Counted from the first letter of the stretch, positions 35,465 through 45,139 are shown. The stretch is DNA of 64,000 bases from Paenibacillus sacheonensis (GCF_009909195.1 NZ_JAAAMU010000012.1:124001-188000); one strand, 5' to 3'. Numbers and translations are program-made. Notes: a model not told the origin generated them from the letters alone.

Positions 35465-37204
35465 ATGAACCGTTATCGTGCATTTTACCGACTCGTCCAG
35501 CCATACCGCTGGCTCGTGGCGTTAACGCTGATCATCGGCGCCGTGAAGTTCGCGATTCCGCTTACGCTGCCGCTCTTCATCAAATACGTCGTGGACGACG
35601 TGCTGCTCTCGAGCCTGCCCGCCGCCGACAAAACCGCCAAGCTGTTCAGGGCCATCGGACTGGCCTTCCTGATTTTCGTCGTGCTGCGCTATCCAATCGA
35701 GTATTATCGGCAGTATTTCGCGCAATACACGACGAGCCGCGTGCTGTACGATCTGCGAAACAAGCTGTATGTCCACCTTCAGCAGCTTTCGCTGCGCTTC
35801 TATCAGAACCGCAAGTCCGGCGAAATCATCTCCCGGATGATGAACGACGCCGAGCAGACCAAGTCGCTCGTGGAAACCGGCCTGATGAACATTTGGCTGG
35901 ATATGTTCACGCTCGTGATCGCGCTCATCATCATGTTCAACATGAATGTGACGCTGACGTTCGTCGCCATCGCGATTCTGCCGTTCTACGGCTACGCGGT
36001 GAAGAAGCTGTACAAGCGGCTGCGCGGTTATTCCCGGTCGCGTTCGCAAGCGATGGCCGACATGCAAGGCTACCTGAACGAACATGTGAACGGCATTCCC
36101 GTCATCAAGAGCTTCACGCTGGAGCGTCATGAAGAAGAACAATTCGGCGCGCGCAACCGAACGTTTCTCGACCGCGCCTTCGCCCTGACGCGCTGGAATG
36201 CGCTCACGCAATCCATCATTAACACGTTGACGGAGATCGCCCCGCTCCTGGTGCTCGCCTGCGGAGGATATCTGGTCATTCAGAATACGCTGACCCTCGG
36301 TGAATTCGTTGCGTTCTACGGCTATCTGGATCGGCTTTATGCGCCGCTTCGCAGGCTTGTCAACGCTTCGACCGAGCTGACCCAAGCCTCGGCTTCCTTG
36401 GAGCGCATCATGGAGCTGTTGGACGAAAAACCGGAAGTCAAGGATTCGCCCGGCGCGTCCGTCCTTCCTTCCGTTCGCGGCGATATCGTCTTCGAGCATG
36501 TCTCGTTCCGTTATCACGACGAGTCCGAATGGGTGCTGCGGGACATCAGTTTAACGATTCCCCATGGCCATACGGCGGCGCTCGTAGGCATGAGCGGCGG
36601 AGGCAAGTCATCGATGGTCAGCCTGCTCGCCCGCTTCTATGACGTTCAGGAGGGCCGCATTACGGTCGACGGACAGCCCATCGACGGGCTCACGCAGCAA
36701 AGCCTGCGCTCCCATATCGGCATGGTGCTGCAGGACAATATCTTGTTCAGCGGCTCCGTCCGCGAGAACATCCTGCTCGGCAATCCCGAGGCCTCGGAAG
36801 AAGCCATGATGGAGGCGGCGAAGAAAGCCAATGCCCATGACTTCATCCTGTCATTGCCCAAAGGGTACGACACCGAAATCGGCGAGCGGGGCGTAAAGCT
36901 GTCCGGCGGACAGAAGCAGCGCATCGCCATTGCCCGCGTCTTCCTGAAGGATCCCGCCATTCTGGTGTTGGACGAAGCGACGTCGGCCCTGGATTTGGAA
37001 TCGGAGCGCGCCATCCAGGAGTCGCTCGCGGAGCTCGCGCGCAACCGGACGACGCTCGTCGTCGCCCATCGGCTGTCGACGATCACGCATGCGAATCCGA
37101 TCGTCGTCATCGAGCACGGGGAGATCGTGGAGCAGGGCTCCCATGAGGAGTTAATGGCGCTGGACGGCGCTTATGCGCGGTTGTATAACGTGCAATATTT
37201 ATAG
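35465..37204 (+). CDS. ABC exporter half-transporter (YwjA-like)
   Basis: The 579-residue protein has an N-terminal six-helix exporter domain (1-320) and a C-terminal ATPase with GMSGGGKSSMVSLLARF (Walker A), LSGGQKQRIAIAR (signature), ILVLDEATSALD (Walker B plus D-loop) and AHRLS (switch). It is a type IV ABC exporter of the MsbA/YwjA kind and works as a homodimer. It starts at the base after the nadK stop. The substrate cannot be read from sequence; lipids, peptides or drugs are typical for the family. Confidence 0.9.
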   Translation: MNRYRAFYRLVQPYRWLVALTLIIGAVKFAIPLTLPLFIKYVVDDVLLSSLPAADKTAKLFRAIGLAFLIFVVLRYPIEYYRQYFAQYTTSRVLYDLRNKLYVHLQQLSLRFYQNRKSGEIISRMMNDAEQTKSLVETGLMNIWLDMFTLVIALIIMFNMNVTLTFVAIAILPFYGYAVKKLYKRLRGYSRSRSQAMADMQGYLNEHVNGIPVIKSFTLERHEEEQFGARNRTFLDRAFALTRWNALTQSIINTLTEIAPLLVLACGGYLVIQNTLTLGEFVAFYGYLDRLYAPLRRLVNASTELTQASASLERIMELLDEKPEVKDSPGASVLPSVRGDIVFEHVSFRYHDESEWVLRDISLTIPHGHTAALVGMSGGGKSSMVSLLARFYDVQEGRITVDGQPIDGLTQQSLRSHIGMVLQDNILFSGSVRENILLGNPEASEEAMMEAAKKANAHDFILSLPKGYDTEIGERGVKLSGGQKQRIAIARVFLKDPAILVLDEATSALDLESERAIQESLAELARNRTTLVVAHRLSTITHANPIVVIEHGEIVEQGSHEELMALDGAYARLYNVQYL

Positions 37205-37227
37205 GCGCATGCCGATCCTCAAAAAAT

Positions 37228-37266
37228 ATACGCCGGTTCATCCCAGGGATGAACCGGCGTTTTTCT
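37228..37266. terminator. Bidirectional terminator between ABC exporter and yutD
   Basis: ACGCCGGTTCATC and GATGAACCGGCGT pair, with AAAAAATAT on the left and TTTTTCTT on the right, serving both convergent genes. Confidence 0.93.
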
Positions 37267-37276
37267 TGACGATTGA

Positions 37277-38194
37277 TTAGCTTTGCTTAGGCGCAGCGTC
37301 CTTATTGCGGTTGTGCTGCTGATGCTGCTGGCGCGGTTGAGTGTTCGGCTCGGATGCCGCCGCCACCGGCGCTTTCGGATTGAAATGCCGCTGCTTGCTG
37401 CGGCCGCGATCCGAGCGCTCCGGACGATCTCCGCGCTGTTCGCCGCGGTCCTGACGTTCAGGACGTTCGCCTCGCTGTTCGCCGCGGTCGCTGCGTTCCC
37501 CGCGATTTTGGCGTTCGGGCCGTTCGCTCCCGCGCTCTCCGCGTTCGCTTCGTTCAGGACGCTCACCGCGTTCCTGCTGCTGGCCGCGTCCGGCTTGCTG
37601 CCCTTGGCGGGCGCCGTGATCGCGGTCCTTGCCGGAAGGCTTGCGCTGATGATTGTCGCGCGGAGCGTTCTCGCGTTCCTTATCGGTTTCCTTCGTCGTT
37701 TCCTTGCGGCTGTTGCGCTGCTGCTCGCGGCGCAAGTCCCGTTCATGCCGCGGCATGAATTTGACATGCTGATTCTCGGACACCGGCGCATCGGCCGCTT
37801 TCGCGGCTGCGATCGTGCGGGAAGCCGTCAATAACGCTTCCTCCGCCGTATCCGGCACCTCGATAACCTCGTATTCGCCGGTGTTCTCGCCGCCCTCGCC
37901 GTCTTCGCCCTGCTTCACGCCGCCCGGCTGTTTCTCGAGAACGAAATACGCGCATCCGAAATTGCAATATTCGTTAATGTAATCCGCGATGGTGGAAATG
38001 ACGGATTCCCGCGTCGCCTTCGGGTGAGTATCGCGAAAGAACCCTTTAAGCCGCAGCTGATTGTATCCCCAGTCTCCGACTACGTAATCATAGCGTTCCA
38101 GCACGTCGCTGTACCGTTCGCGGAATGCCTCGAGATTCCAACCGTTTCTGTTTTCGTGGATTAATGCGTAGGCTCTGCCGCTTATATGGATCAA
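37277..38194 (-). CDS. yutD: YutD-like protein with long disordered tail
   Basis: Residues 1-90 match the YutD/DUF1027 family: EAFRERYSDVLERYDYVVGDWGYNQLRLKGFF and ADYINEYCNFGCAYFVLEK. The family is normally about 100 residues. The remaining 210 or so are low-complexity: an acidic Gly/Glu part, then a Lys/Arg/Glu/Gln part rich in RGERPER-like repeats (about 190-275), ending in Gln/Asn/His. TTG 38194 is chosen because AAGGAG stands 11 bases before it and the product then begins MIHISGR; GTG 38206 abuts the site. Function is unknown; the tail may bind RNA or another acidic partner (inference). Confidence 0.8.
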   Translation of the reverse strand: MIHISGRAYALIHENRNGWNLEAFRERYSDVLERYDYVVGDWGYNQLRLKGFFRDTHPKATRESVISTIADYINEYCNFGCAYFVLEKQPGGVKQGEDGEGGENTGEYEVIEVPDTAEEALLTASRTIAAAKAADAPVSENQHVKFMPRHERDLRREQQRNSRKETTKETDKERENAPRDNHQRKPSGKDRDHGARQGQQAGRGQQQERGERPERSERGERGSERPERQNRGERSDRGEQRGERPERQDRGEQRGDRPERSDRGRSKQRHFNPKAPVAAASEPNTQPRQQHQQHNRNKDAAPKQS

Positions 38195-38212
38195 GGCTCT
38201 TCTCACTCCTTA

Positions 38213-38425
38213 AAAGTTTTGCGATCACGTTAAGATGCCGGTTATCCGGCAAAAATGAGCAAAACTACTTCGTAAGCATAAACAAAGTTTTGCGATCACG
38301 TTAAGATGCCGGTTATCCGGCAAAAATGAGCAAAACTACTTCGTAAGCATAAACAAAGTTTTGCGATCACAGTTTGCTGCCGGTTATCCGGCAAAAACGA
38401 GCAAAACCACTTTGTAAGCTTAAGC
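38213..38425 (-). repeat. Tandem 71-base leader repeats upstream of yutD
   Basis: Two identical 71-base units (38213-38283 and 38284-38354) and a third similar one (38355-38425) fill the whole gap between lipA and yutD. Each has a GCCGG-TTAT-CCGGC hairpin and a CGTAAGCATAA-like tail. On the minus strand the last unit ends GCAAAACTTTT directly before AAGGAG of yutD. The design matches the array upstream of pepF, but the unit sequence differs. Confidence 0.92.
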
Positions 38426-39316
38426 TCACAGGGATGCGCTTTGCGCTTCCTCCGCCGATTTGACCTGCTCGTGCGCATGATAGGAGCTGCGTACGAGCGG
38501 CGCGGATTCCACGTGGCTGAAGCCGCGCTTCAAGCCCTCTTCCTTCAGCTTCGCAAACTCATCGGGATGCACGTAGCGGGCGATCGGCATATGATTCGGC
38601 GTCGGCTGCAAATATTGACCGAGCGTCAGAATGTTGCAATCCACGGCGCGCAAGTCGTCCATCGCCTGCAAAATCTCATCCCACTCCTCGCCGACCCCGA
38701 GCATGATGCTGGATTTGGTCGGAATTTCAGGCTGCATTTCCTTCGCCCGTTTCAGCAGCTCCATGGAACGCGGATACTTCGCTTTCGCGCGCACGCGGTC
38801 CGAGAGCCTCGCGACGGTCTCTATATTATGGTTCAAAATATCGGGTTTCGCATCCATGACCGCCTGAAGCGCTTCCCAGTTCCCCATGAAGTCCGGAATG
38901 AGCACTTCCACGCTGCACAGAGGCAGCTTGCGGCGAACGGCCTTGATCGTTTCGACGAAAATGCTTGCGCCGCCGTCCTTCAAATCATCGCGTGCCACGG
39001 AGGTGATGACGCAATGCCGCAGGCCCATCTGCTCCGCGGCTTCCGCCACGCGTTCCGGCTCCTGTAGGTCCAGCTCCGTCGGCAGTCCGGTCTTCACGGC
39101 GCAGAAGCGGCATGCCCGCGTGCAAATGTCGCCGAGAATCATGAACGTCGCCGTGCGGTTCGCCCAGCATTCGTAAATATTCGGGCAGCGCGCTTCTTCG
39201 CATACCGTATGCAGCGTCTTGGAGCGCATCATATCTTTCAGTTCGGCATAATTGCCGCCCGTCGTTAATTTTATTCGCAGCCAATCCGGCTTAGGTAGTT
39301 TCTCTTTGGTCTTCAT
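38426..39316 (-). CDS. lipA: Lipoyl synthase
   Basis: The 296-residue radical-SAM enzyme inserts two sulfurs into octanoyl-protein to make lipoyl groups. The auxiliary cluster cysteines C39, C44 and C50 ([12 protein letters not shown]) and the radical-SAM set C65, C69, C72 (CTRACRFC) are intact, and the C-terminal RSSY motif is present. Length is normal. It lies upstream of yutD and divergent from the lytH-like gene, as in Bacillus (yutB region). The start is ATG 39316. Confidence 0.96.
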   Translation of the reverse strand: MKTKEKLPKPDWLRIKLTTGGNYAELKDMMRSKTLHTVCEEARCPNIYECWANRTATFMILGDICTRACRFCAVKTGLPTELDLQEPERVAEAAEQMGLRHCVITSVARDDLKDGGASIFVETIKAVRRKLPLCSVEVLIPDFMGNWEALQAVMDAKPDILNHNIETVARLSDRVRAKAKYPRSMELLKRAKEMQPEIPTKSSIMLGVGEEWDEILQAMDDLRAVDCNILTLGQYLQPTPNHMPIARYVHPDEFAKLKEEGLKRGFSHVESAPLVRSSYHAHEQVKSAEEAQSASL

Positions 39317-39445
39317 TGTACGCAGTACCTGCTTTCCTTCTTCACTCTGCGTCTTATTATAGCATGTTTCGGATAAAAACCAATGATTTGCAAACCATAA
39401 CAGCAGAGCAGCACCGCTTAAGCTGCATCCCTAACTGATAGATCG

Positions 39446-39495
39446 ACCGGCCCGAAGAGGTCGTCCCCGACCCTTGCAACAAGGTCGCGGCCGGT
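39446..39495 (+). promoter_or_regulatory. Hairpin in the leader of the lytH-like gene
   Basis: ACCGGCC (39446-39452) pairs with GGCCGGT (39489-39495), with inner complementary pieces GGTCG and CGACC. It ends 10 bases before the GGAGG ribosome site. Whether it controls expression is unknown; no T run follows. Confidence 0.3.
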
Positions 39496-39519
39496 GGTCT
39501 TGCTTGGAGGCTGAATCAG

Positions 39520-40545
39520 GTGAAATCATATGCCTACCGCCTCATGGCGGTAATTCCGCTCGCGCTGATGCTGCTTCAGTCCGTGCCGGATCGGGCGGGC
39601 GCATCGGCCCCGAATCAAAAGCCGACCCAAGAAAAACTCTATGCCGAACGTAAAATCCTGTATGACGAAATCAGCGTCGTGACCGGCATTCCCTGGTACA
39701 GGCTGGCGGCCATCGACCAATACGAGCGAACGATAACGAAGGCGCGCCCCAAAACCCGTTCCCAGCTGGGGCAGTATATCAGCGTCTTCGTCACGGAACA
39801 GGATTGGGCCGGGGAACTGAATCCCGACAGCGGCGATCAATTCCCGCTCTCGATTCATTGGTTCAAGGGCCTCGGGGAAGACGGCGACGGCGACGGGCTC
39901 GCCAAACGCACGGATGATACCGACTTGTTGTACGCGGTGGCGAATCATATCATGCAGTTCGGAACGGAAGAGGATGATTTTGCCATCGGCCTGTGGCAGT
40001 ATTATCACAATACCCGGGCGGTGCAGCGCGTCCGCCAGTTCGCCCGCCTTTATGAAACGTACGGCAGACTGAACCTGTTCGATCATGCGTTCCCCGTTCC
40101 CATCGGAACCAACTATTCGTATAAAGGCACATGGGGCACGCGCCGCAGCTGGGGAGGGTACCGCATTCATGAGGGTACCGATATTTTCGCCGGCCATGGC
40201 GTTCCGGTAAGGAGCACCTGCTTCGGCATTATTGAGGTGAAGGGCTGGAACCCTTACGGCGGCTGGAGGTTAGGCATCCGCGACCTCAATAATTACTATC
40301 ATTACTATGCGCATCTGAGCGGCTATGACAAGACATTGGACGTAGGCTCTATCGTGAAGCCGGGCCAAGTCGTCGGCTGGGTCGGCAGCTCCGGGTACGG
40401 ACGCCCGGGCACGCAGGGCAAATTCCCCCCTCACCTGCATTACGGCATCTACCGCGACCGCGGGCTCGCGGAGTGGTCCTTCGATCCGTATCCGAGCTTA
40501 AGGCAGTGGGAAAGCGAAGAAAGACGCCGGTTGCGCGGGAAGTAA
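39520..40545 (+). CDS. lytH: M23 metallopeptidase, LytH-like
   Basis: The 341-residue protein has a signal-like N-terminus (about 1-29, ending AGAS), a middle domain (about 40-190) with HWFKGLGEDGDGDGLAKR, and a C-terminal M23 peptidase with H217 and D221 (HEGTD) and HLH at 305-307. B. subtilis LytH (YunA) removes L-alanine-D-glutamate links in the spore cortex, and sits next to lipA as here. Start GTG 39520 follows GGAGG by 9 bases. Placement and domains support the name; activity is inferred. Confidence 0.85.
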   Translation: MKSYAYRLMAVIPLALMLLQSVPDRAGASAPNQKPTQEKLYAERKILYDEISVVTGIPWYRLAAIDQYERTITKARPKTRSQLGQYISVFVTEQDWAGELNPDSGDQFPLSIHWFKGLGEDGDGDGLAKRTDDTDLLYAVANHIMQFGTEEDDFAIGLWQYYHNTRAVQRVRQFARLYETYGRLNLFDHAFPVPIGTNYSYKGTWGTRRSWGGYRIHEGTDIFAGHGVPVRSTCFGIIEVKGWNPYGGWRLGIRDLNNYYHYYAHLSGYDKTLDVGSIVKPGQVVGWVGSSGYGRPGTQGKFPPHLHYGIYRDRGLAEWSFDPYPSLRQWESEERRRLRGK

Positions 40546-40577
40546 GCACTCCGCTTAGGAACGAAAACGGAAATAAA

Positions 40578-40622
40578 CGCGAAGAGCGCTTCGTCGGTTC
40601 AGCCGATTAGCGCTCTTTTCTT
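40578..40622. terminator. Bidirectional terminator between lytH and yunB
   Basis: AAGAGCGCT (40582-40590) and AGCGCTCTT (40609-40617) pair, with A-rich sequence on the left and TTTTCTTTA on the right. Confidence 0.85.
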
Positions 40623-40635
40623 TATTGGCCCCGCA

Positions 40636-41493
40636 TCAAGAATCGTCCTCCGAGTCGGCGGACGTTCCGCCGGAGAGGCCGCTATTGACCTCCGGCGCTT
40701 CCTCTCCGCCCGTTCCGCCCTGCGAGCCGGAGACCGCGTTCTTGTCCGGCACCCCGGGGATCGCGATGCTGGGCGCATTCGGCGCGGAATCGCCGACGGG
40801 ATTGCCGTTATTGTCGTAATAATACGTCGGCACGTCGCCGACGACGAGCAGATAAGAGATCGGAATTTCGGTTTCCACCAGCTCGGGCTTCGTATCGAAC
40901 GGAATGATGATGGATACTTCCGCCACGATGTGCATGTACACTTCCACGAGGATCATGTTGATGCCGGCGTCCTTCTGCCGGGTATTCAGGTCCACCTTGA
41001 CGGCGCCGATCGGCTCGAACTTTACTGGGATTCGGGGACCGAACGAGGCGATAATGGCGCTGCCGAGCGCCTGGCCGAGCGGAATTTTCTCCGGAATGTC
41101 GCCCATCTTGTCGAGCGTCGTTTGAACCGTATCGATCGTTTCTGACGTGATGCGCATATGCTCCGAATAGTTGAGCATGAAGCCGGATATTTTGCCGTCC
41201 GCATTCGTTTTCCATTCGATAAGCTTGTCGGCGCTTGTCTTCTCCGCCACCTGCTTCGTGATCGACTTGTTGATCGCCTGCGTCGCCTCTTGCTTCACGC
41301 GTACCTGCGCGACGGTCATGAGCGGCTTCTGCAAATTGCGCTCGATGAAGATGAACGTCTGGAAGAAGAAGAGCACGAACAGCAGCGACAGAAAGATAAT
41401 CAGCCTGCGCCGGTTCGATTTCTTGCCGCGCTTGCCGCCGGAGCGGCGGCGGGCGCCCGTGCTTCTCCAGCCTCGCCGGCCCCATCTGCGCAT
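40636..41493 (-). CDS. yunB: Sporulation protein YunB
   Basis: The 285-residue protein has a strongly basic N-terminus, one membrane helix (RLIIFLSLLFVLFFFQTFIFIE), then the YunB domain with RNLQKPLMTVAQVRVKQEATQAINKSI and IPLGQALGSAIIASFGPRIPVKFEPIG, noted in part. YunB is a mother-cell (sigma-E) sporulation protein in Bacillus. ATG 41493 follows AAGGGGG by 7 bases; ATG 41511 has only a weak site. The last 60 residues are Gly/Ser/Asp-rich and probably disordered. Confidence 0.88.
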   Translation of the reverse strand: MRRWGRRGWRSTGARRRSGGKRGKKSNRRRLIIFLSLLFVLFFFQTFIFIERNLQKPLMTVAQVRVKQEATQAINKSITKQVAEKTSADKLIEWKTNADGKISGFMLNYSEHMRITSETIDTVQTTLDKMGDIPEKIPLGQALGSAIIASFGPRIPVKFEPIGAVKVDLNTRQKDAGINMILVEVYMHIVAEVSIIIPFDTKPELVETEIPISYLLVVGDVPTYYYDNNGNPVGDSAPNAPSIAIPGVPDKNAVSGSQGGTGGEEAPEVNSGLSGGTSADSEDDS

Positions 41494-41569
41494 ATGGCGG
41501 CCCCCTTCCATGCCTTTGTCCGCTTTCCCCTTCCAAGCTTATGCGGGACAGGGACAAAAAAGAAGACGG

Positions 41570-43912
41570 CTATGGACGAGAAAGCAATCCCGCGCCGATG
41601 CAGGCGGCCGCGGACAGCTTGCGAACCCCGATGCCGAAACGGATCTCGATCGTCTCGCGGCTCGCCGCGATGAATTCGCCCGCGCCGAACGCGGAATGAA
41701 GCAGCGCATCGCCGGGCTTCAGGCCCTCGAAGCTCTTCAGCGCGCTAGGACTGCGCTCGGAAGGCTGTTCTCCGGGCCTGCCTTCGGTGACGGTTACGCC
41801 GGAGCTTGCGGGACCGCGCGTGTTCCGCTTCGCGTTCGGCGCGGTCGGCTTGCGTGCCGGCAGCCGCCTGCCGTCCGTCCCCGCGTTCCAGGCCGCCTCC
41901 GGCCTGCGGGCAGGCGCCGACGTCGGCGCCGGGGCTTGCGCCTGTGCCTTCGGCGGAGATTGCAGCTGCCGGACGGCCTCCATGAACTGCGATTCCTTCG
42001 CTTCCTCGCCGTCGCGCCTGTTGTAGCTGAGCAGCGTCAGTTCGCGTTTGGCACGCGTCATGCCGACGTAGAACAGCCGAACCGCTTCCTCCATCAGCGG
42101 AGAAACGCCGCCGTCTACTTTCTTCATATCCTCGTTCGAAGGAATGATGCCGTCGATCAGATCGATCATGAACACGCGCTCGAACTCCAGCCCTTTCGCG
42201 CTGTGAAGCGTAGAGAACGTGACCGCGTCCGCGTTCTTGTTCTTCTTCGAAGCCTTCATCGCGGCTTCCAAATACTTCAGCCGGTTCGCGAAGTCCTCCA
42301 GCGTCTCGAGCCCGTCCGCGATATCCTCCAGCGTGTTCAGAATGCCGATCAGGTACTCCTTGCGGAAGCCAAGTCGTTCGCACATCCGCTCGATCGCCCG
42401 CTCGTAACCGAGCTTGAACCGAATCAGGCGGATGGCTGCGCGCGGCTCCATGGCCCGCATGGATTGGAAGAGCTCCTTGCATTCCGCGAGCTGCTTCGGC
42501 TGATAGTCCTGCAGCGGCACGTGCGCGATCAAATTGTCGAAGACCGATTCGCCGTTGTCGATGGCGCCGAGCGCGGCCATTTGCACCTTGGAGATATAGC
42601 CGGACATCTTGGTATGGATCTTCTCGAGCAGATCGGGACGCTTGTCCGTATACGCCATGCGCATGAAACCGAGCACGTCCTCCAGCACCCAGTGGGAGAA
42701 GAAGCGGTTGTCCCCGTCCTTCATGTAGAACGGGATCCCCCGGCGGTCGAACTCGTTCATCAGCATGATCGAGGAGGCGTTATTCCGATACAGCACGGCC
42801 GTTTCGCTCAGCGATTCTTCCTTCTCCGCCGCCGCGGCCACATACTTCGCCTGCCCTTTGTAATCCTCCAGCTGCTTCAAATAGATCGGCCGGCTGCCCG
42901 GATTGCGCGTAAACATGTTCTTGTCGTACCGGTTCTCGTTGCGCTTGATGAACTTGTTCGCGATGTCCACGATGTTGCGCGAGGAGCGGTAATTTTGTTC
43001 CATCTTCAAGACGACGGCCTCGGGGAATACGCTGCGGAAGTCGAGCAGATACTGCGGCTCCGCGGCACGCCACGTGTAGATGCTCTGGTCGTCGTCGGCC
43101 ACGACGCACAGGCAGCCATGCCGCCTTGCCAGTTTCTCGATAATGGCATGCTGCACGAGCGACGTATCCTGGCTTTCGTCCGTGAGGACATAATCGAACC
43201 GGTTCTGGTATTTCCACAGCAGCTCGCCGCTCTTCTCCAGCGCTTCGTTCGCGATGACGAGCATATCGTCGTAATCGACCAGCACCTTGCCCGGGAATGA
43301 ACGCTTGAACGCTTCGTACTCCTTCGCCACGAGCGCGGCCTCCGGAACGTCGCATTTCGCTTCGGGCCATGCCCGCTCGGGAATGAGCTTGTTCTTGACG
43401 TAGCTGATATAGGTCGTCAGCTCTTCCATCTGATCCTCGGTCAGGTTCTCTCCCCGCACTTTGCGATACAGATCCCGCAGGATCAGCTTCTTGTGCAGCG
43501 GCAGCTCGTCCTCCTCCGGCTGCTCCACTTCGCCCTCGATGATCTGGAACGAGATGCGCGACCGCCGCAGATGCTCCCGCATCACCTCGAACGCGAAGCT
43601 GTGGATCGTCGAGAATTGGACGCCGCCGTCCGGATTGCCGGGGAAGAACCGGTTGTACCGATCCTTCATGTCCTGCGCCGATGCCCGGCTGAACGTCACC
43701 GCTTTGATCCGCGACGGATGAACGCCCTTCGCTTCGATCAAGTAGCCGATGCGCATGATGATCGTCGTCGTCTTCCCGGAGCCCGGCGACGCGAGCAGCA
43801 GCAGCGCGCCCTCGGTCTGCAGCACCGCCTTCTTCTGTACCTCGTTCAATGCCACGCCAAGCTCCTCTTGCTTGCGCGCGAAAAAGTCTTTGCCTGCGCC
43901 AGTCATTCCCAT
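41570..43912 (-). CDS. UvrD/PcrA-like ATP-dependent helicase (YjcD-like)
   Basis: The 780-residue superfamily 1 helicase has Walker A SPGSGKTTT (42-50), YDYVLTDESQDTS-type motif II, ADDDQSIYTWRAA (motif III region), QNYRSSRNIVDIAN (motif IV) and VTFSTLHSAKGLEFERVFMI (motif V-VI region), all normal. A Pro/Ala-rich linker (about 650-735) leads to a short C-terminal Tudor-like domain (GDALLHSAFGAGEF), as in PcrA. DNA repair or fork restart is the likely job. GGAAGG lies near the start; ATG 43912 or 43906 may be used. Confidence 0.9.
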   Translation of the reverse strand: MGMTGAGKDFFARKQEELGVALNEVQKKAVLQTEGALLLLASPGSGKTTTIIMRIGYLIEAKGVHPSRIKAVTFSRASAQDMKDRYNRFFPGNPDGGVQFSTIHSFAFEVMREHLRRSRISFQIIEGEVEQPEEDELPLHKKLILRDLYRKVRGENLTEDQMEELTTYISYVKNKLIPERAWPEAKCDVPEAALVAKEYEAFKRSFPGKVLVDYDDMLVIANEALEKSGELLWKYQNRFDYVLTDESQDTSLVQHAIIEKLARRHGCLCVVADDDQSIYTWRAAEPQYLLDFRSVFPEAVVLKMEQNYRSSRNIVDIANKFIKRNENRYDKNMFTRNPGSRPIYLKQLEDYKGQAKYVAAAAEKEESLSETAVLYRNNASSIMLMNEFDRRGIPFYMKDGDNRFFSHWVLEDVLGFMRMAYTDKRPDLLEKIHTKMSGYISKVQMAALGAIDNGESVFDNLIAHVPLQDYQPKQLAECKELFQSMRAMEPRAAIRLIRFKLGYERAIERMCERLGFRKEYLIGILNTLEDIADGLETLEDFANRLKYLEAAMKASKKNKNADAVTFSTLHSAKGLEFERVFMIDLIDGIIPSNEDMKKVDGGVSPLMEEAVRLFYVGMTRAKRELTLLSYNRRDGEEAKESQFMEAVRQLQSPPKAQAQAPAPTSAPARRPEAAWNAGTDGRRLPARKPTAPNAKRNTRGPASSGVTVTEGRPGEQPSERSPSALKSFEGLKPGDALLHSAFGAGEFIAASRETIEIRFGIGVRKLSAAACIGAGLLSRP

Positions 43913-43931
43913 CTACCTTCCGTCCGCGAGA

Positions 43932-43966
43932 CGCAAACATCCCTCTCCGGCTCGGGAGAGGGATGT
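43932..43966 (-). terminator. Hairpin after the ger operon
   Basis: ACATCCCTCTCC (43937-43948) and GGAGAGGGATGT (43955-43966) form a 12-base stem. The T run on the minus strand is weak (TTTGCGT), so it may stop or slow transcription from the ger operon into the helicase gene. Confidence 0.6.
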
Positions 43967-44026
43967 CGTCGATCCGCCGTTTTCTGTACGTTAAGTATCG
44001 CAATAAGGAGCGCTATGACGCAAGGG

Positions 44027-45139
44027 TTAATTTTTCCGTTTGACCGGCTGCTCGCCGGCGCGTCTCATCTTGGCGACCGCCCATAGCAGAAGCGGCAGCC
44101 CGAACATGTGAATCGGCAGAATGTAAGGCGTCGCGATCTTCTGCGGGAACAGGACGGAGCTTTCGATGAAATCGCGGGGAACGAGCGCGATGCCCAAGGC
44201 GGCGGGCGCGACAAACCAGGCCATGCGCCGCCATCTGCGAACTTTTAACCACTGGGCGGTACCATACGTGCACGCGAAGAAATACAGCGAGACCTTAATG
44301 AAGACGCTGACGATCCAGATGGCGATGACGAGCGAATCCATATTCTGAACGAAATCGAAATACGAGGTGTTGCGGATGAGATTGAAGTACGGATAAGTCA
44401 TATTGCTGCTCTGCTCCGGTCCCATGACCACGATGGAGAGAAACGTCGCTGCGCAGGTAAGGAGCCCGCTCATGCCGACCCCGAGCAGCACGTACTTCGA
44501 TCCCGTTCTCTGCTCCGCGACGAAGCCGTAGACCATCCACATGAGGACGCAGTCGCCGAGGAAAGTCATCGTCGGCAGCGATCCCTTGAGGATGACCAGC
44601 AGTCCCGAATCCGAGTAGATGGGCAGCGCGTAGTTCATCTTCGCGTCATCGACCATCAGGATTAACGGAAGCAGAATGCCGAGCAGAATGAACGGACCGA
44701 ACAATTCCGAACATCGGGCAAGCACTTCGATGCCGGACACGGTTACGTAAGCGGCGACGAGGATCATGCTGACGAGCGGTACCAGCAGCGGCGTTCTCGG
44801 CAGGATCGTCGACAGAATAAACTCCGTATATTGCCTGAGAATCATGCCAAGGACGACATACCAAAACAAAAAATAAAGTCCGATCACCGCGTTCCCCGCC
44901 CACTTCCCGACGATCGACGGAACGAAATCGACCAGCGTTTGACCGGGAAAACGCCGATTGACCCTGGCATGCACGAACGCGGAGAACACGCCGAGCAGGC
45001 TGGCGAACGCCGTCGACAGCCAAGCATCGCGGCCTGCCGCCATGACGGCCGGATTGATGGTAAGCAGAATGGTCATGCCCGCCTGCATGACCGCCACCAG
45101 CCAAAACAGCTGTTTGCCGCCGATTCGCATCTCCTTCAT
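44027..45139 (-). CDS. Germinant receptor B subunit, second copy (GerAB-like)
   Basis: The 370-residue membrane protein has about ten helices and the spore germination permease plan: GGKQLFWLVAVMQAGMTILL at the N-terminus, FVPSIVGKWAGNAVIGLYFL and a conserved NMTYPYFNLIRNTSYFDF stretch. It is the last gene of the operon. Its ATG overlaps the preceding stop as ATGA, and AAGG is a weak ribosome site, so it depends on coupling. B subunits are thought to bind germinants; two B genes in one operon may widen the specificity. Confidence 0.85.
   Translation of the reverse strand: MKEMRIGGKQLFWLVAVMQAGMTILLTINPAVMAAGRDAWLSTAFASLLGVFSAFVHARVNRRFPGQTLVDFVPSIVGKWAGNAVIGLYFLFWYVVLGMILRQYTEFILSTILPRTPLLVPLVSMILVAAYVTVSGIEVLARCSELFGPFILLGILLPLILMVDDAKMNYALPIYSDSGLLVILKGSLPTMTFLGDCVLMWMVYGFVAEQRTGSKYVLLGVGMSGLLTCAATFLSIVVMGPEQSSNMTYPYFNLIRNTSYFDFVQNMDSLVIAIWIVSVFIKVSLYFFACTYGTAQWLKVRRWRRMAWFVAPAALGIALVPRDFIESSVLFPQKIATPYILPIHMFGLPLLLWAVAKMRRAGEQPVKRKN

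Noticed and set aside
41171-43300. Plus-strand frame of 709 codons opposite the helicase and yunB
   Set aside because: Antisense shadow; both opposite genes have full motif sets.
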